Part shown: positions 1 to 8,436 of the stretch, in pieces | Numbering within the stretch: the first letter of the stretch is position 1 | Layout: every line of letters begins with the position of its first letter | NCBI GenBank assembly: GCA_018896025.1 | Contig: JAHIND010000017.1 | Location: 248,001 to 312,000 of the forward strand | Length of the DNA: 64,000 nt | Direction of reading: 5' to 3' | From: Pseudomonadota bacterium | Lineage (GTDB): Bacteria > Desulfobacterota > Desulfarculia > Desulfarculales > Desulfarculaceae | Made by a program: the position numbers and the translations under genes | The notes under the pieces: generated by a model | Told to the model about the DNA's origin: nothing | What the model saw: the letters and a program-made list of their open reading frames with translations, nothing else | Databases searched by the model: none

Positions 1-651
1 GCGCCGCCGAAACCACAGGGCCAGGACCAAACCCAGTATTAGCACCGCCAGGGAGGCCACCGCTCCGGCCAGCCCTCCGGCCAGCAGGGCGATGGTCAGG
101 GCACAGGCCCCGCACATCACGTCCGGCCACAGGGTGCTCTCCTGGGCCAGGGCCGCGCCCAGGCCCACGCCGGGCCGCGCCGGGGGCATGAGCCCGGCCA
201 ATATCCCGGCCAGAGCGCGCCCCAGGGCCGGGGCCGCCACCAGGGCTCCCCACAGGGAGGCCCCGGACAGGGAGGCCAAGGCCCCGAACTTCATGAGCAT
301 CACCCCGGCCAGGGCGGCCACGCCAAAGGAGCCCAGGCGGGTGTCCTTCATGATCTCCAGGGCCCGTTCCCGGCTGGTGGTGTGCACCAGGGCATCTGCC
401 GTGTCGGCCACGCCGTCGTAGTGCAAAAAACGGGTGAGCGCCCCCCACAGCACCACCAGCACGGCGGCCAGGGCCAGGGGCGGCACCTTGAAGCCCAACA
501 GCCAGGCCGCCCCGGCCAAGACCAGCCCCACCAGCCCGCCCACCACCGAGTACCAGGCCCGGGAGCGGGCCAGGTCCAGGGAGTCGGCCCTGAGCCCGGA
601 GTTCACCGTGGCCACGGTGAGAAACTGCAAGGCCAGCAGGAAGTTTTTCAT
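1..651 (-). CDS. cobS: Adenosylcobinamide-GDP ribazoletransferase, 3' end outside window
   Basis: CobS joins adenosylcobinamide-GDP to alpha-ribazole(-phosphate), the last step of cobalamin nucleotide-loop assembly, in the inner membrane. The frame is open for 217 codons to the window edge; CobS is usually about 250 residues, so about 30 C-terminal residues are missing. The N-terminus reads MKNFLLALQFLTVATV, and HYDGVADTADAL is the acidic metal-binding motif typical of the family. Several hydrophobic segments follow. The ATG overlaps the last base of the cobT stop (TAATG), so the two are translationally coupled. The neighbours cobT and cobU supply its two substrates, which supports the call. 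Confidence 0.93.
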   Translation of the reverse strand, partial: MKNFLLALQFLTVATVNSGLRADSLDLARSRAWYSVVGGLVGLVLAGAAWLLGFKVPPLALAAVLVVLWGALTRFLHYDGVADTADALVHTTSRERALEIMKDTRLGSFGVAALAGVMLMKFGALASLSGASLWGALVAAPALGRALAGILAGLMPPARPGVGLGAALAQESTLWPDVMCGACALTIALLAGGLAGAVASLAVLILGLVLALWFRRR

Positions 652-1709
652 TAGCTCTGATGCCCGGTGACCCCGGCGTCGGCAAAGGTGGCCATCTCGT
701 TGTATATGGCCACCGCCGCCCGGAGCACGTTCAGGGCCAGGGCCGCGCCGGTGCCTTCGCCCAGGCGCAGGTTCAGGTTCAGGATGGGCTCAAGCCCCAA
801 TGCTTCGAGCTGTACCTGATGGCCGATCTCCACCGAGCAGTGCCCAGCGAAGAGGTAGTCCTTGACTGCCGGGCACAAACGCGAAGCCACCAGGGCCCCG
901 GAACCGGCGATGAAGCCGTCCAGGATCACCGGCACCCCCTGGGCGGCGGCCTCCAGGATGTAGCCGCAGATGGCCGCGATCTCCAGGCCGCCCACCGCGG
1001 CCAGGGCCTCCAGGGAACGCTCCGCCGAAGGCTGGTGCAGGGCCAGGGCCTGCTCGATTATCTTGATCTTCTGCACCAGGCCGGTCTCGTCCAGCCCGGC
1101 CCCGCGCCCGGTCACCGCGGCCACCGGCTGGCCGCACAGCACCGAGGTGAGCGCCGCGCAGGGGGTGGTGTTGCCGATGCCCATGTCGCCGGCGATGAGC
1201 AGGTCGTGGCCTTCTTCGATGAGTTGGGCGGCCACCTGAGACCCCACGGCGATGGCTTGGCGGGCCTGCTCCAGGGTCATGGCCGGCTCTTGCATCAGAT
1301 TGGCGGTGCCCTTGGCCACCTTGGCCTTGATAAGGCCGGGGGTGTCGTCGAAGTCGTAGTTGACCCCCACGTCCACCACCCGCACCTGGGCCCCGGAGTG
1401 GCGCGCCAGCACGTTGATGCCCGCGCCCCCGGCCAGGAAGTTGAACACCATCTGTGGGGTCACCTCGGCGGGATAAGGGCTCACCCCGGCCTGGGCCACG
1501 CCGTGGTCGGCGGCGAACACGGCCACCGCGGCCAGGGGCTGGGCCAGTTGGGCGGTGCCGCGAATCTCGGCCAGCCGCCGGGCCAGCTCTTCCAGACGGC
1601 CCAGGGAGCCCAGGGGCTTGGTCAGGTCGTCCAGGCGGGCCTGGGCCGCCTCGCCCGCGCTGGGGTCCAGGGGCTTGATGCGCTCTATGATGCCTTCCAG
1701 GGTGCTCAT
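651..1709 (-). CDS. cobT: Nicotinate-nucleotide--dimethylbenzimidazole phosphoribosyltransferase
   Basis: CobT makes alpha-ribazole phosphate from nicotinate mononucleotide and a lower-ligand base in the cytoplasm. The 352-residue product has the normal family length. It contains FAADHGV near residue 66, the glycine-rich GDMGIGNTTPCAAL stretch near 175, and a C-terminal LGEGTGAALAL motif with the catalytic-type Glu. The ATG at 1709 has an AGGAG ribosome site. It sits 13 bp after cobU and overlaps cobS by one base, so cobU-cobT-cobS read as one unit. The base it activates (dimethylbenzimidazole or another) cannot be told from the sequence. Confidence 0.97.
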   Translation of the reverse strand: MSTLEGIIERIKPLDPSAGEAAQARLDDLTKPLGSLGRLEELARRLAEIRGTAQLAQPLAAVAVFAADHGVAQAGVSPYPAEVTPQMVFNFLAGGAGINVLARHSGAQVRVVDVGVNYDFDDTPGLIKAKVAKGTANLMQEPAMTLEQARQAIAVGSQVAAQLIEEGHDLLIAGDMGIGNTTPCAALTSVLCGQPVAAVTGRGAGLDETGLVQKIKIIEQALALHQPSAERSLEALAAVGGLEIAAICGYILEAAAQGVPVILDGFIAGSGALVASRLCPAVKDYLFAGHCSVEIGHQVQLEALGLEPILNLNLRLGEGTGAALALNVLRAAVAIYNEMATFADAGVTGHQS

Positions 1710-1722
1710 TGCGTCTCCTAAA

Positions 1723-2274
1723 TCAATCCAAGGGCAACGGCCCGCCCTTGAGGGCCAGGGGTAGACCGGCGGTTATCAGCAATACCGCGTCGCAGGAGCG
1801 GGCCAGGCGCTGGCTCAGGGAGCCGGCCAGGTCGCGCCAGCGGCGGGCCAAGGTGTTTTCGGGCACAATGCCCAGGCCCACCTCGTTGGCCACCATGATG
1901 ATCCTGGCTTGCAGGCTGGGCAGCAGCGCGGCCAGGGTCTCGCCCCGCTCGCTCACCTGCCCGTCTTCCAGCTCGGCCCCCAACACCAGATTGCTCAGCC
2001 ACAGGGTGAGGCAGTCCACCAGGAACACGGTGCCCGGCGCGTCGGCCCGCTTCAGGGCCGCCTCCAAGTCCAGTGGCTCCTCCAGGGTGGACCAGGACGG
2101 TCCCCGGTCGGCCTGGTGGCGGGCGATGCGCCGGGTCATCTCCTCGTCGTGGGCCTGGGCCGTGGCCACGTAGACCAGCCGCCCGCCCCAGCCCTCGGCC
2201 AGGGCCTGGGCGTAGGAGCTCTTGCCACTCTTGGCCCCGCCCAGGACCAGCACGCTGCGGGGCGCGGGGCTCAC
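1723..2274 (-). CDS. cobU: Adenosylcobinamide kinase / adenosylcobinamide-phosphate guanylyltransferase
   Basis: CobU phosphorylates adenosylcobinamide and then adds GMP, giving the GDP-cobinamide that CobS uses. The 183-residue length is right for the family. The N-terminal P-loop is VLVLGGAKSGKSSYA, and VDCLTLWLSNL and VANEVGLGIVPEN are family motifs; the latter precedes an ARRWRDLAG helix. I chose the GTG at 2272-2274 because it overlaps the lolA stop as GTGA and puts the P-loop near residue 10. The reading frame stays open far upstream, but that part is a shadow of lolA. Confidence 0.95.
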   Translation of the reverse strand: MSPAPRSVLVLGGAKSGKSSYAQALAEGWGGRLVYVATAQAHDEEMTRRIARHQADRGPSWSTLEEPLDLEAALKRADAPGTVFLVDCLTLWLSNLVLGAELEDGQVSERGETLAALLPSLQARIIMVANEVGLGIVPENTLARRWRDLAGSLSQRLARSCDAVLLITAGLPLALKGGPLPLD

Positions 2275-3029
2275 TTGCCCACCGTGTCCTTGAGGCCCGG
2301 CAAGGGGCGGTGGTCCACCATGCGGTAGTCCACCGGCGGCTCGTAGGCGAACATCTCCGGGGTGGTGGCCGGGTTGATCTTCAGGTTGCTGAAGCTGTAG
2401 GCGGTGCGGTCGCCCACCAGGTTGTAGAGGACAAAGCCACGCAGGGCCAGGCCGTCCTTGGCGAAAACCAGCACCAGATCCTTGAGGTCGGCCCGGCGCT
2501 GGCGGGGCTCCAGGGCCAGCAATACGCTGCCCTTTGGCGCGGCCTGGGTCTCCTTGACCGTGGCCTCCTGCACCTTGTAGTCCTTTTCCAGGCTGTCCAG
2601 GCCGCCCAGGGCGTCCAAGAGCGAGGTGAGCCCGCTGGTGAACTGGCTGAGGGGGTATAGGTCGGCCTGCTTGCGCTGGGGCCGCACCCACCAGGCGGCG
2701 GCCCCACCGGTGATGATCAACTCCTGGCGCGGGGTGTCCTGCTCCAGGCGCAGCTTCAGGGGCCTGGCCCAGGTCAGGCGGCCCGAGCCGACAACCTGGC
2801 GGCCGCCGCTCTGGGCCCCCAGGGACACGAAGCTGCTGGCCCGCTGATAGTCGGCGGACAGGCTTTGCACCTGGCGGTAGCGCGCCTGCACCCGCTGGGC
2901 CAACAGGGAGGGAGACTCGGGCTTGTCCTGGGGGGCGGCCAATACGGGTGAAACGGTAGATAACAAACATAACGACACAAAAAGCAAAAAAAGGCTGCTA
3001 AAAGAAGTTTTGGAAAAATAGTTTTTCAC
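2271..3029 (-). CDS. lolA: Outer-membrane lipoprotein carrier protein LolA
   Basis: LolA ferries lipoproteins across the periplasm from LolCDE to the outer membrane. The product (about 252 residues) starts with a signal peptide of MKNYFSKTSF type followed by a hydrophobic core, ending near SPVLAAPQ. After it come AQRVQARYRQVQSLSADY and alternating beta-strand segments, including LTWARPLKLRLEQ, a typical LolA strand. I chose the GTG at 3027-3029, which has GGGAG five bases upstream; a TTG 12 bases earlier is less likely. That GTG overlaps the stop of the upstream 81-residue gene (GTGA). It lies downstream of ftsK, a common arrangement in this group. Confidence 0.9.
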   Translation of the reverse strand: MKNYFSKTSFSSLFLLFVSLCLLSTVSPVLAAPQDKPESPSLLAQRVQARYRQVQSLSADYQRASSFVSLGAQSGGRQVVGSGRLTWARPLKLRLEQDTPRQELIITGGAAAWWVRPQRKQADLYPLSQFTSGLTSLLDALGGLDSLEKDYKVQEATVKETQAAPKGSVLLALEPRQRRADLKDLVLVFAKDGLALRGFVLYNLVGDRTAYSFSNLKINPATTPEMFAYEPPVDYRMVDHRPLPGLKDTVGK

Positions 3030-3271
3030 GTTAACTCCCAAACTCCACTGGGCGAGATGTGGGCGGGTTTAATTACGCCCCTGTCTCGCAGGTTCTTTGC
3101 AGCCCATCTGATATCGTACTGCCAGGTATAGAAAAGGCCCTTAGGGGATTCTCTAAGATCGTATTCGTGGTGCTTCCAGACATACTCACATATAGGTACG
3201 ATTTTAGCGCTGCCTCCGAGAGCTCTCAATGCTTCGACCAACCAATCGGTTAAGTCTTCTTTAAATGCCAT
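3026..3271 (-). CDS. Small winged-helix-like protein of unknown function
   Basis: This encodes 81 residues, MAFKEDLTDWLVEALRALGG at the N-terminus and PSGVWELT at the end. The pattern of a helix, a second helix (KIVPICEYVWKHH), a third helix (YDIRWAAKNLRDRGVI) and a final hairpin with SGVWEL resembles the winged-helix domain found at the N-terminus of Mrr-type proteins. That is a visual comparison only, and no nuclease domain follows. The ATG has a GGGGGAAAG site, lies 21 bp after ftsK, and the TGA overlaps the lolA GTG. Its base composition is visibly lower in GC than its neighbours, which hints at recent acquisition. Confidence 0.72.
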   Translation of the reverse strand: MAFKEDLTDWLVEALRALGGSAKIVPICEYVWKHHEYDLRESPKGLFYTWQYDIRWAAKNLRDRGVIKPAHISPSGVWELT

Positions 3272-3292
3272 TCTTTCCCCCCGTAAGCAAAC

Positions 3293-5620
3293 TCAGTCCC
3301 GCATCAACACCTGGCGGGGTTTGGAGCCTTCGCTGGGCCCCACGATTCCGTCGCGCTCCATCTGCTCGATGAGATTGGCCGCCCGGTTGTAGCCCACCTT
3401 GAGGCGGCGCTGCACGTAGCTGATGGAGGCCTGGCCGCTCTCGCGCACCAGGGCCACAGCCTCGGGGTACAACTCATCATCGCCCGCCCCGTCCTCGCCG
3501 TTGCCGTCTTCGCTGGTGGCGGCCACCACGCTCTCGTCGTACTCGGGCCGGGCCTGGCTTTTCCAGAAGGCGGTGACCCGGTCGATTTCTTCTTCGCTGA
3601 CAAAGGCCCCGTGCAAACGGCTGACCCCGGAGGTGTCCGGCGGCACGAAGAGCATGTCGCCCCGGCCCAACAGATGCTCGGCCCCCTGCTGGTCCAAGAT
3701 GGTGCGGCTGTCCACCCGGCTGGCCACCTTGAAGGAGATGCGGGCCGGGAAGTTGGCCTTGATCAGCCCGGTGATTACGTCCACGCTGGGGCGCTGGGTG
3801 GCCAGGATCAGGTGGATGCCCGCCGCCCGGGCCATCTGGGCCAGGCGGGTGATGAGGCTCTCCACCTCCTTGGAGCTGACCATCATCAGGTCGGCCAGCT
3901 CGTCGATGAACACCAGGATGTAGGGCAAGGGCTCCAGGAACTCGCGCCCGTTGTTCTCAATATTCGTGGGAGTGGGAATGGGCCCCTTGTCGGCCAAACG
4001 GCGGTTGAAAGACTCGATGTTCTTCACCCCCACCTCGGCCAAAAGCTCGTAGCGCCGCTCCATCTCGCGCACCGCCCAGCGCAGCCCGGCGGTGGCCTCC
4101 TTGGGGCTGGTGATGATGGGGTAGAGCAGATGGGGGATGTCGCTGTAGGCGGATAGCTCGATGCGCTTGGGGTCCACCATGAGGATGCGCACCTGCTCCG
4201 GGGTGCAGCGGTAGAGGATGGACAGCACCAGGCAGTTGATGAACACGCTCTTGCCCGCGCCGGTGGCCCCGGCGATGAGCAGGTGGGGCATGCGGGCCAG
4301 GTTGGTCACCATGGGGTGGCCCAGGATGTCCTTGCCCACGGCCACGGTGAGGCGGCCGATGGCCTTCTGGTACACCTGGGCCGAAAGCAGCTCGCGCAGG
4401 GCCACCATCTCCCGGGTGGGGTTGGGAATCTCGATGCCGATCACCGCCTTGCCCGGAATGGGGGCCACGATGCGGATGGACTGGGCCCGCATCACCATGG
4501 CCAGGTCGTCGGCCAGGCCCGCCACCTTGCTTATCTTCACGCCGGGGGCGGGCTTGAACTCGAAGCGGGTGACCACCGGGCCGGGGGCCACCTCGCGCAC
4601 CGCGCCGTGCACCCCGAAATCGGCCAGCTTTTCCTCCAGCACCCGGCTGGTGGCCCGAAGCGCCTCGGCCTGCTCCGGCGGGGCCGGGCCGGGGCCGGGG
4701 TCAAGCAGGTCCAGGTCGGGCAGCTTGAAGCGGCCCTTCTTGGGCGAGGGAGCCACCACGCCCGAGGCGGAGGCGCCACCGGCCAGGCGGGGCTTGATCA
4801 CCGGGCCGTCGCCGTCGGCGGCGGAAGCCGGGGCGGGCGTGGGCGGTGCGGGCGGAGCCGCCGGCTCCGGGGCCGGTTCGGGGCGGGAGATCACGATCTC
4901 GTGTTCCGGATCGGGCTTAGGCTCGGAGGCGGGCGCGGGAAGGCTGCCCGGTTGCAGGCTGAGCGGGGACACCGCCTGATCGGCCAGGGGGCCGTCCACC
5001 GCCGGAGAGCGCAGCAAGGGGCCCAGCAAGGGCCACAGAGACCAGGCCGACAGCCCCAAGGCCATGGCCCACACCAGCAGGGGCAACCCCCAAGCCAGCC
5101 AAGCGCCGACCTGGCCCAGGCTCAGGGCCACTGCCCGGCCCGCGCCGCCGCCCACCGGCAGGGGAGCCCCGCCCAGGCTTAGGCTGCCGCCCGTCGCGCC
5201 CAACACGGCGGCGGTGGACACCAGCAGGCCCAGGCCCGCGGCCCAAAAAGGCAGCATGCGCCCGGCGGCGCGCCCGGACCACAAGAGCCAGGCGGCCAGC
5301 AGGGGCAGGATCACCAGCCACCAGGCCCCCAGACCGAACACATCGTAGGCCACGGCGGCCAAGGCCGCGCCGGGCTCACCCAGCAGGTTGGCAGCCGCGC
5401 CCTTCACCTCGTGCAGGGGCGAAGGGTCGGCCGCGCTGTACCAAGCCAGGGACACGACCACGCCGATGGCCAGCAGTACCAGCAGGGCCGCTCCGATGGT
5501 GCGACCCACCTGGGCCAGGGCGGCCAGGGTCCGGCCCAGCGCGGCGGACTTGGACTTCGGGGGTTTGGCGGCCTTGGCCTTGCGGGGTTTGGCGGTCTTC
5601 TTAGGGCGCTTGGCGGACAA
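3293..5620 (-). CDS. ftsK: FtsK/SpoIIIE-type DNA translocase
   Basis: FtsK pumps chromosomal DNA through the closing septum and activates dimer resolution. The 775-residue protein has a Lys/Pro-rich N-terminus, about four hydrophobic segments within residues 30-200, and a Pro/Ala-rich linker from about 225 to 300. The RecA-like motor follows, with Walker A GATGAGKSVFINCL and Walker B ILVFIDELADLMM. A C-terminal winged-helix gamma domain (SISYVQRRLKVGYNRAANLI) reads KOPS-type sites. The start is a TTG after a GAGGAAG site. It heads the operon with the small gene, lolA and cobUTS. Confidence 0.96.
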   Translation of the reverse strand: MSAKRPKKTAKPRKAKAAKPPKSKSAALGRTLAALAQVGRTIGAALLVLLAIGVVVSLAWYSAADPSPLHEVKGAAANLLGEPGAALAAVAYDVFGLGAWWLVILPLLAAWLLWSGRAAGRMLPFWAAGLGLLVSTAAVLGATGGSLSLGGAPLPVGGGAGRAVALSLGQVGAWLAWGLPLLVWAMALGLSAWSLWPLLGPLLRSPAVDGPLADQAVSPLSLQPGSLPAPASEPKPDPEHEIVISRPEPAPEPAAPPAPPTPAPASAADGDGPVIKPRLAGGASASGVVAPSPKKGRFKLPDLDLLDPGPGPAPPEQAEALRATSRVLEEKLADFGVHGAVREVAPGPVVTRFEFKPAPGVKISKVAGLADDLAMVMRAQSIRIVAPIPGKAVIGIEIPNPTREMVALRELLSAQVYQKAIGRLTVAVGKDILGHPMVTNLARMPHLLIAGATGAGKSVFINCLVLSILYRCTPEQVRILMVDPKRIELSAYSDIPHLLYPIITSPKEATAGLRWAVREMERRYELLAEVGVKNIESFNRRLADKGPIPTPTNIENNGREFLEPLPYILVFIDELADLMMVSSKEVESLITRLAQMARAAGIHLILATQRPSVDVITGLIKANFPARISFKVASRVDSRTILDQQGAEHLLGRGDMLFVPPDTSGVSRLHGAFVSEEEIDRVTAFWKSQARPEYDESVVAATSEDGNGEDGAGDDELYPEAVALVRESGQASISYVQRRLKVGYNRAANLIEQMERDGIVGPSEGSKPRQVLMRD

Positions 5621-5664
5621 ATCGCTTCCTCTTTCAAGCCTGGCAGAGGCTTTGGGGATACAAT

Positions 5665-6492
5665 CTAGGCGGCGGTTCCGGGGCTGTCAACCGGAGGCCC
5701 TTCCCCGGCCTGCCTCTGCAACCCAAGTATGCGCTCCCGCACCAAGTCGGACAGATCCTCCCGCTCCCCGGCCTTACGGCCATCGGTGGGGATGGGATCG
5801 CCCAGGATCACCTCGATGGGGCCGGGGTCCAACAGAAAGCGGTCGTTGGCCATGGCCTGGCGAGTGCCGTGCAGATAAAAGGGCACCACCGGCTTGCCCG
5901 ACTTGATGGCCAAGAGGAAGCCCCCGCTTTTAAAGGGCAAAAGGTTGCCGTCGTCGGAGCGGGTGCCCTCGGGAAAGATCACCACGCTGGCCCCGTCGCT
6001 CACCCGGCGCGATGCCAGGATCAGGCTCTGCATGGCCTGGCGGCTGGCCGAACGGTCCACGGGTATATTGCCCGCGGCGGTTAGGGCCGGACCGAAAAGA
6101 GGTATGGAGAACAACTCCTTTTTGGCCACCCAGCGGAAATTCTTGGGCATCACCGATTGTAGGGAAGGGATATCCAGGGCCGAGGCGTGATTGCCCGCGA
6201 ACACGTAGGCTTCCCCCGGTTGCAGCTTGTCCCCGCCTATCAGGCGCACCCGGCAGTGTATGCCCCACATGAGCAGGCGGCCCCAGGCACGGGGGGCCCA
6301 TTGCAGCTTGTGATGGCTCACGCCCAAAGCTCCTGAAACGAGCACCGCCAGGGATACGGGAATGGTCAACAGCACCATCCAGAACATGCCCCAGCCCGAC
6401 CAAAGGTAGCGTAGGGGACGCCACCAACGGCTCTTTTCCTCTTTCCCGGTCACCACTTGTTGCGGCACCTTTTCACCTTGTGCTACAGTCAA
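5665..6492 (-). CDS. plsC: 1-acyl-sn-glycerol-3-phosphate acyltransferase
   Basis: It acylates lysophosphatidate to phosphatidate at the inner membrane. The acyltransferase signature NHASALDIP (NHX4D) lies near residue 101 and is followed by FRWVAKKELFSIPLFG, the Arg-containing block II, and FPEGTRS near 175. One hydrophobic segment (MFWMVLLTIPVSLAVLV) sits near residue 37. At 275 residues it is slightly longer than usual. The 5' end is uncertain: the longest frame begins at a TTG only 25 bp from divergent ssb, and GTG codons about 11 and 15 codons further in are possible. ftsK ends the same strand 45 bp downstream. Confidence 0.92.
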   Translation of the reverse strand: MTVAQGEKVPQQVVTGKEEKSRWWRPLRYLWSGWGMFWMVLLTIPVSLAVLVSGALGVSHHKLQWAPRAWGRLLMWGIHCRVRLIGGDKLQPGEAYVFAGNHASALDIPSLQSVMPKNFRWVAKKELFSIPLFGPALTAAGNIPVDRSASRQAMQSLILASRRVSDGASVVIFPEGTRSDDGNLLPFKSGGFLLAIKSGKPVVPFYLHGTRQAMANDRFLLDPGPIEVILGDPIPTDGRKAGEREDLSDLVRERILGLQRQAGEGPPVDSPGTAA

Positions 6493-6517
6493 CGTCTAAA
6501 TCCAAAGGAGTTGTCTA

Positions 6518-6973
<456 letters not shown>

Positions 6974-7000
6974 GCCCTGAAAGCACAGCAATCGCATCTC

Positions 7001-7030
7001 GGCCCCGCCCCAGCGGCGGGGCCTTGCTTT
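7001..7030 (+). terminator. Hairpin terminator after ssb
   Basis: A perfect nine-base-pair GC stem (GGCCCCGCC at 7001-7009 with GGCGGGGCC at 7015-7023) and a five-base loop are followed by TTGCTTTG. The T tract is short and broken, so termination may be partial. It lies between ssb and the Sua5-family gene. Confidence 0.6.
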
Positions 7031-7075
7031 GCCGGGCTCCCTGGCCTAAGCTTGCCGTATAAGGAGACAACAACC

Positions 7076-7687
7076 GTGCTTGTGGAGATCAACCCCCAGA
7101 ACCCCCAGCCGCGCCTCATCAAGCGGGTGGTGGAGGTCTTGGAAAACGGCGGGGTGGTGGCCTACCCCACCGACACTCTCTATGGCCTGGGCTGCGACAT
7201 CCACAACAAGAAGGCCCTGAAGCGCCTGCACCAGATCAAGGGCCAGCCCGAATCCAAGCCCTTCTCCTTCATCTGCCCGGACCTGAGCGACATCAGCCGC
7301 TACGCCCTGGTGACCAACTACGCCTACAAGACCCTCAAGCGCCTGCTGCCCGGCCCTTACACCTTCGTGCTCACCGGCAGCCGCGAGGTGCCGGACATGA
7401 TGCTCACCCGGCGCAAGACCGCGGGCATCAGGGTGCCGGGCCACCCCATACCCCTGGCCATCGTGCAGGCGCTGGGCCGCCCCCTGGCCAGCGCCACGGC
7501 CACCGACCTCGAGGGGCGCGAGCTGTTGCACGCCTGGGAAATCGAGGAGCTGCTGGGCAAGCAACTGGACATGGTGGTGGACGGCGGGCCGGTGCCCGGC
7601 GAACCCTCCAGCGTCATCAGCCTGGTGGACGACCAGCCCGAAATCATCCGTGAAGGCGCCGGACCGGTGGAGGAGTTTCGCACCTGA
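7076..7687 (+). CDS. Sua5/YciO/YrdC-family protein (threonylcarbamoyl-AMP synthase-like)
   Basis: Family members make threonylcarbamoyl-AMP for the t6A modification of ANN-decoding tRNAs. The product has about 203 residues with the YrdC motif AYPTDTLYGLGCDI, the KRLHQIKGQPESKPFSFI substrate loop, and RVPGHPIPLAIVQALGRPL near residue 125. It ends with the SSVISLVDDQPEIIREG strand typical of YciO/YrdC. The GTG at 7076 is preferred over an upstream TTG because AAGGAG (7061-7066) lies nine bases before it. It may be the main TsaC of the cell or a YciO-type paralogue; the sequence does not decide this. Confidence 0.88.
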   Translation: MLVEINPQNPQPRLIKRVVEVLENGGVVAYPTDTLYGLGCDIHNKKALKRLHQIKGQPESKPFSFICPDLSDISRYALVTNYAYKTLKRLLPGPYTFVLTGSREVPDMMLTRRKTAGIRVPGHPIPLAIVQALGRPLASATATDLEGRELLHAWEIEELLGKQLDMVVDGGPVPGEPSSVISLVDDQPEIIREGAGPVEEFRT

Positions 7688-7714
7688 GGGCCCGGCGCGG
7701 CCAATGAGGGGATC

Positions 7715-8407
7715 ATGCGAAAAATCGGTTTGATCGGCGGGCTGGGGCCCGAATCCACCCTGGACTATTACAAAGGCATCATCAGCGCCTTCGCCGCCGC
7801 CGGGGCGGATTACAACTACCCCGAGATTTTCATCCACAGCCTGAGCCTGGCCCCGCTCATGCGCCGGGCCAACGCCGGCCAGTGGGACCGGGTGGCCGAG
7901 ATGCTCATCACCAGCGTGCGTGCCCTGCACCGGGCGGGCGCCCAGTTCGCGGCCATCGCCTCCAACACCCCCCACCTGGCCTTTGAGCAGGTGCGCGCTC
8001 GCTCTCCCCTGCCCCTGATAAGCATCGTGGAGACCACCCTGGATCGGGCCCTGGCCATGGGACTCAAGCGGCCGGGGCTCTTGGGCACCCGCCTCACCAT
8101 GGGCTCCCAGCTTTATCAGCAGTGTTTCGCCCCCAGGGGCATGGAGGTTCAGGTGCCGCCGCCCGAGGACCAGGAGCTGATCCAGAAGCGCCTGGACACC
8201 GAGATTGAGCTGGGGATTTTCAAGGACTCCACCCGCGAGGAGCTTTTGAAGATCGTGTCGCGCATGAAGCGCAGGCAGGGCATCGACTCGGTGATCCTGG
8301 GCTGCACCGAACTGCCGCTGATCCTGGGCCGGGACGAGTTGGGCCTGCCCTTCCTGAACACCGCGTCCATCCACGTGGCGGCCATCGTGGACTACTGCCG
8401 CCGCTGA
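7715..8407 (+). CDS. Aspartate/glutamate racemase family protein
   Basis: This PLP-independent amino-acid racemase fold (230 residues) begins MRKIGLIGGLGPESTLDYY, a hallmark of aspartate racemases. The second catalytic cysteine is present (VILGCTELPLIL, Cys197). At the first catalytic position, where classical enzymes have Cys, the sequence reads IASNTPHLAF with Ser83. From memory, E. coli YgeA/EcL-DER has Thr at the equivalent place and acts in one direction, so this enzyme may also be atypical. It follows the Sua5-family gene by 27 bp and converges with the MFS gene. Substrate and direction are unknown. Confidence 0.88.
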   Translation: MRKIGLIGGLGPESTLDYYKGIISAFAAAGADYNYPEIFIHSLSLAPLMRRANAGQWDRVAEMLITSVRALHRAGAQFAAIASNTPHLAFEQVRARSPLPLISIVETTLDRALAMGLKRPGLLGTRLTMGSQLYQQCFAPRGMEVQVPPPEDQELIQKRLDTEIELGIFKDSTREELLKIVSRMKRRQGIDSVILGCTELPLILGRDELGLPFLNTASIHVAAIVDYCRR

Positions 8408-8436
8408 ACTCGGACAGGTAAAAAGGCAGAGAAGGC

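Noticed and set aside
1723..2970. 415-residue extension of the cobU frame
   Set aside because: The upstream part is a shadow of lolA; the family P-loop fits a start at 2274.
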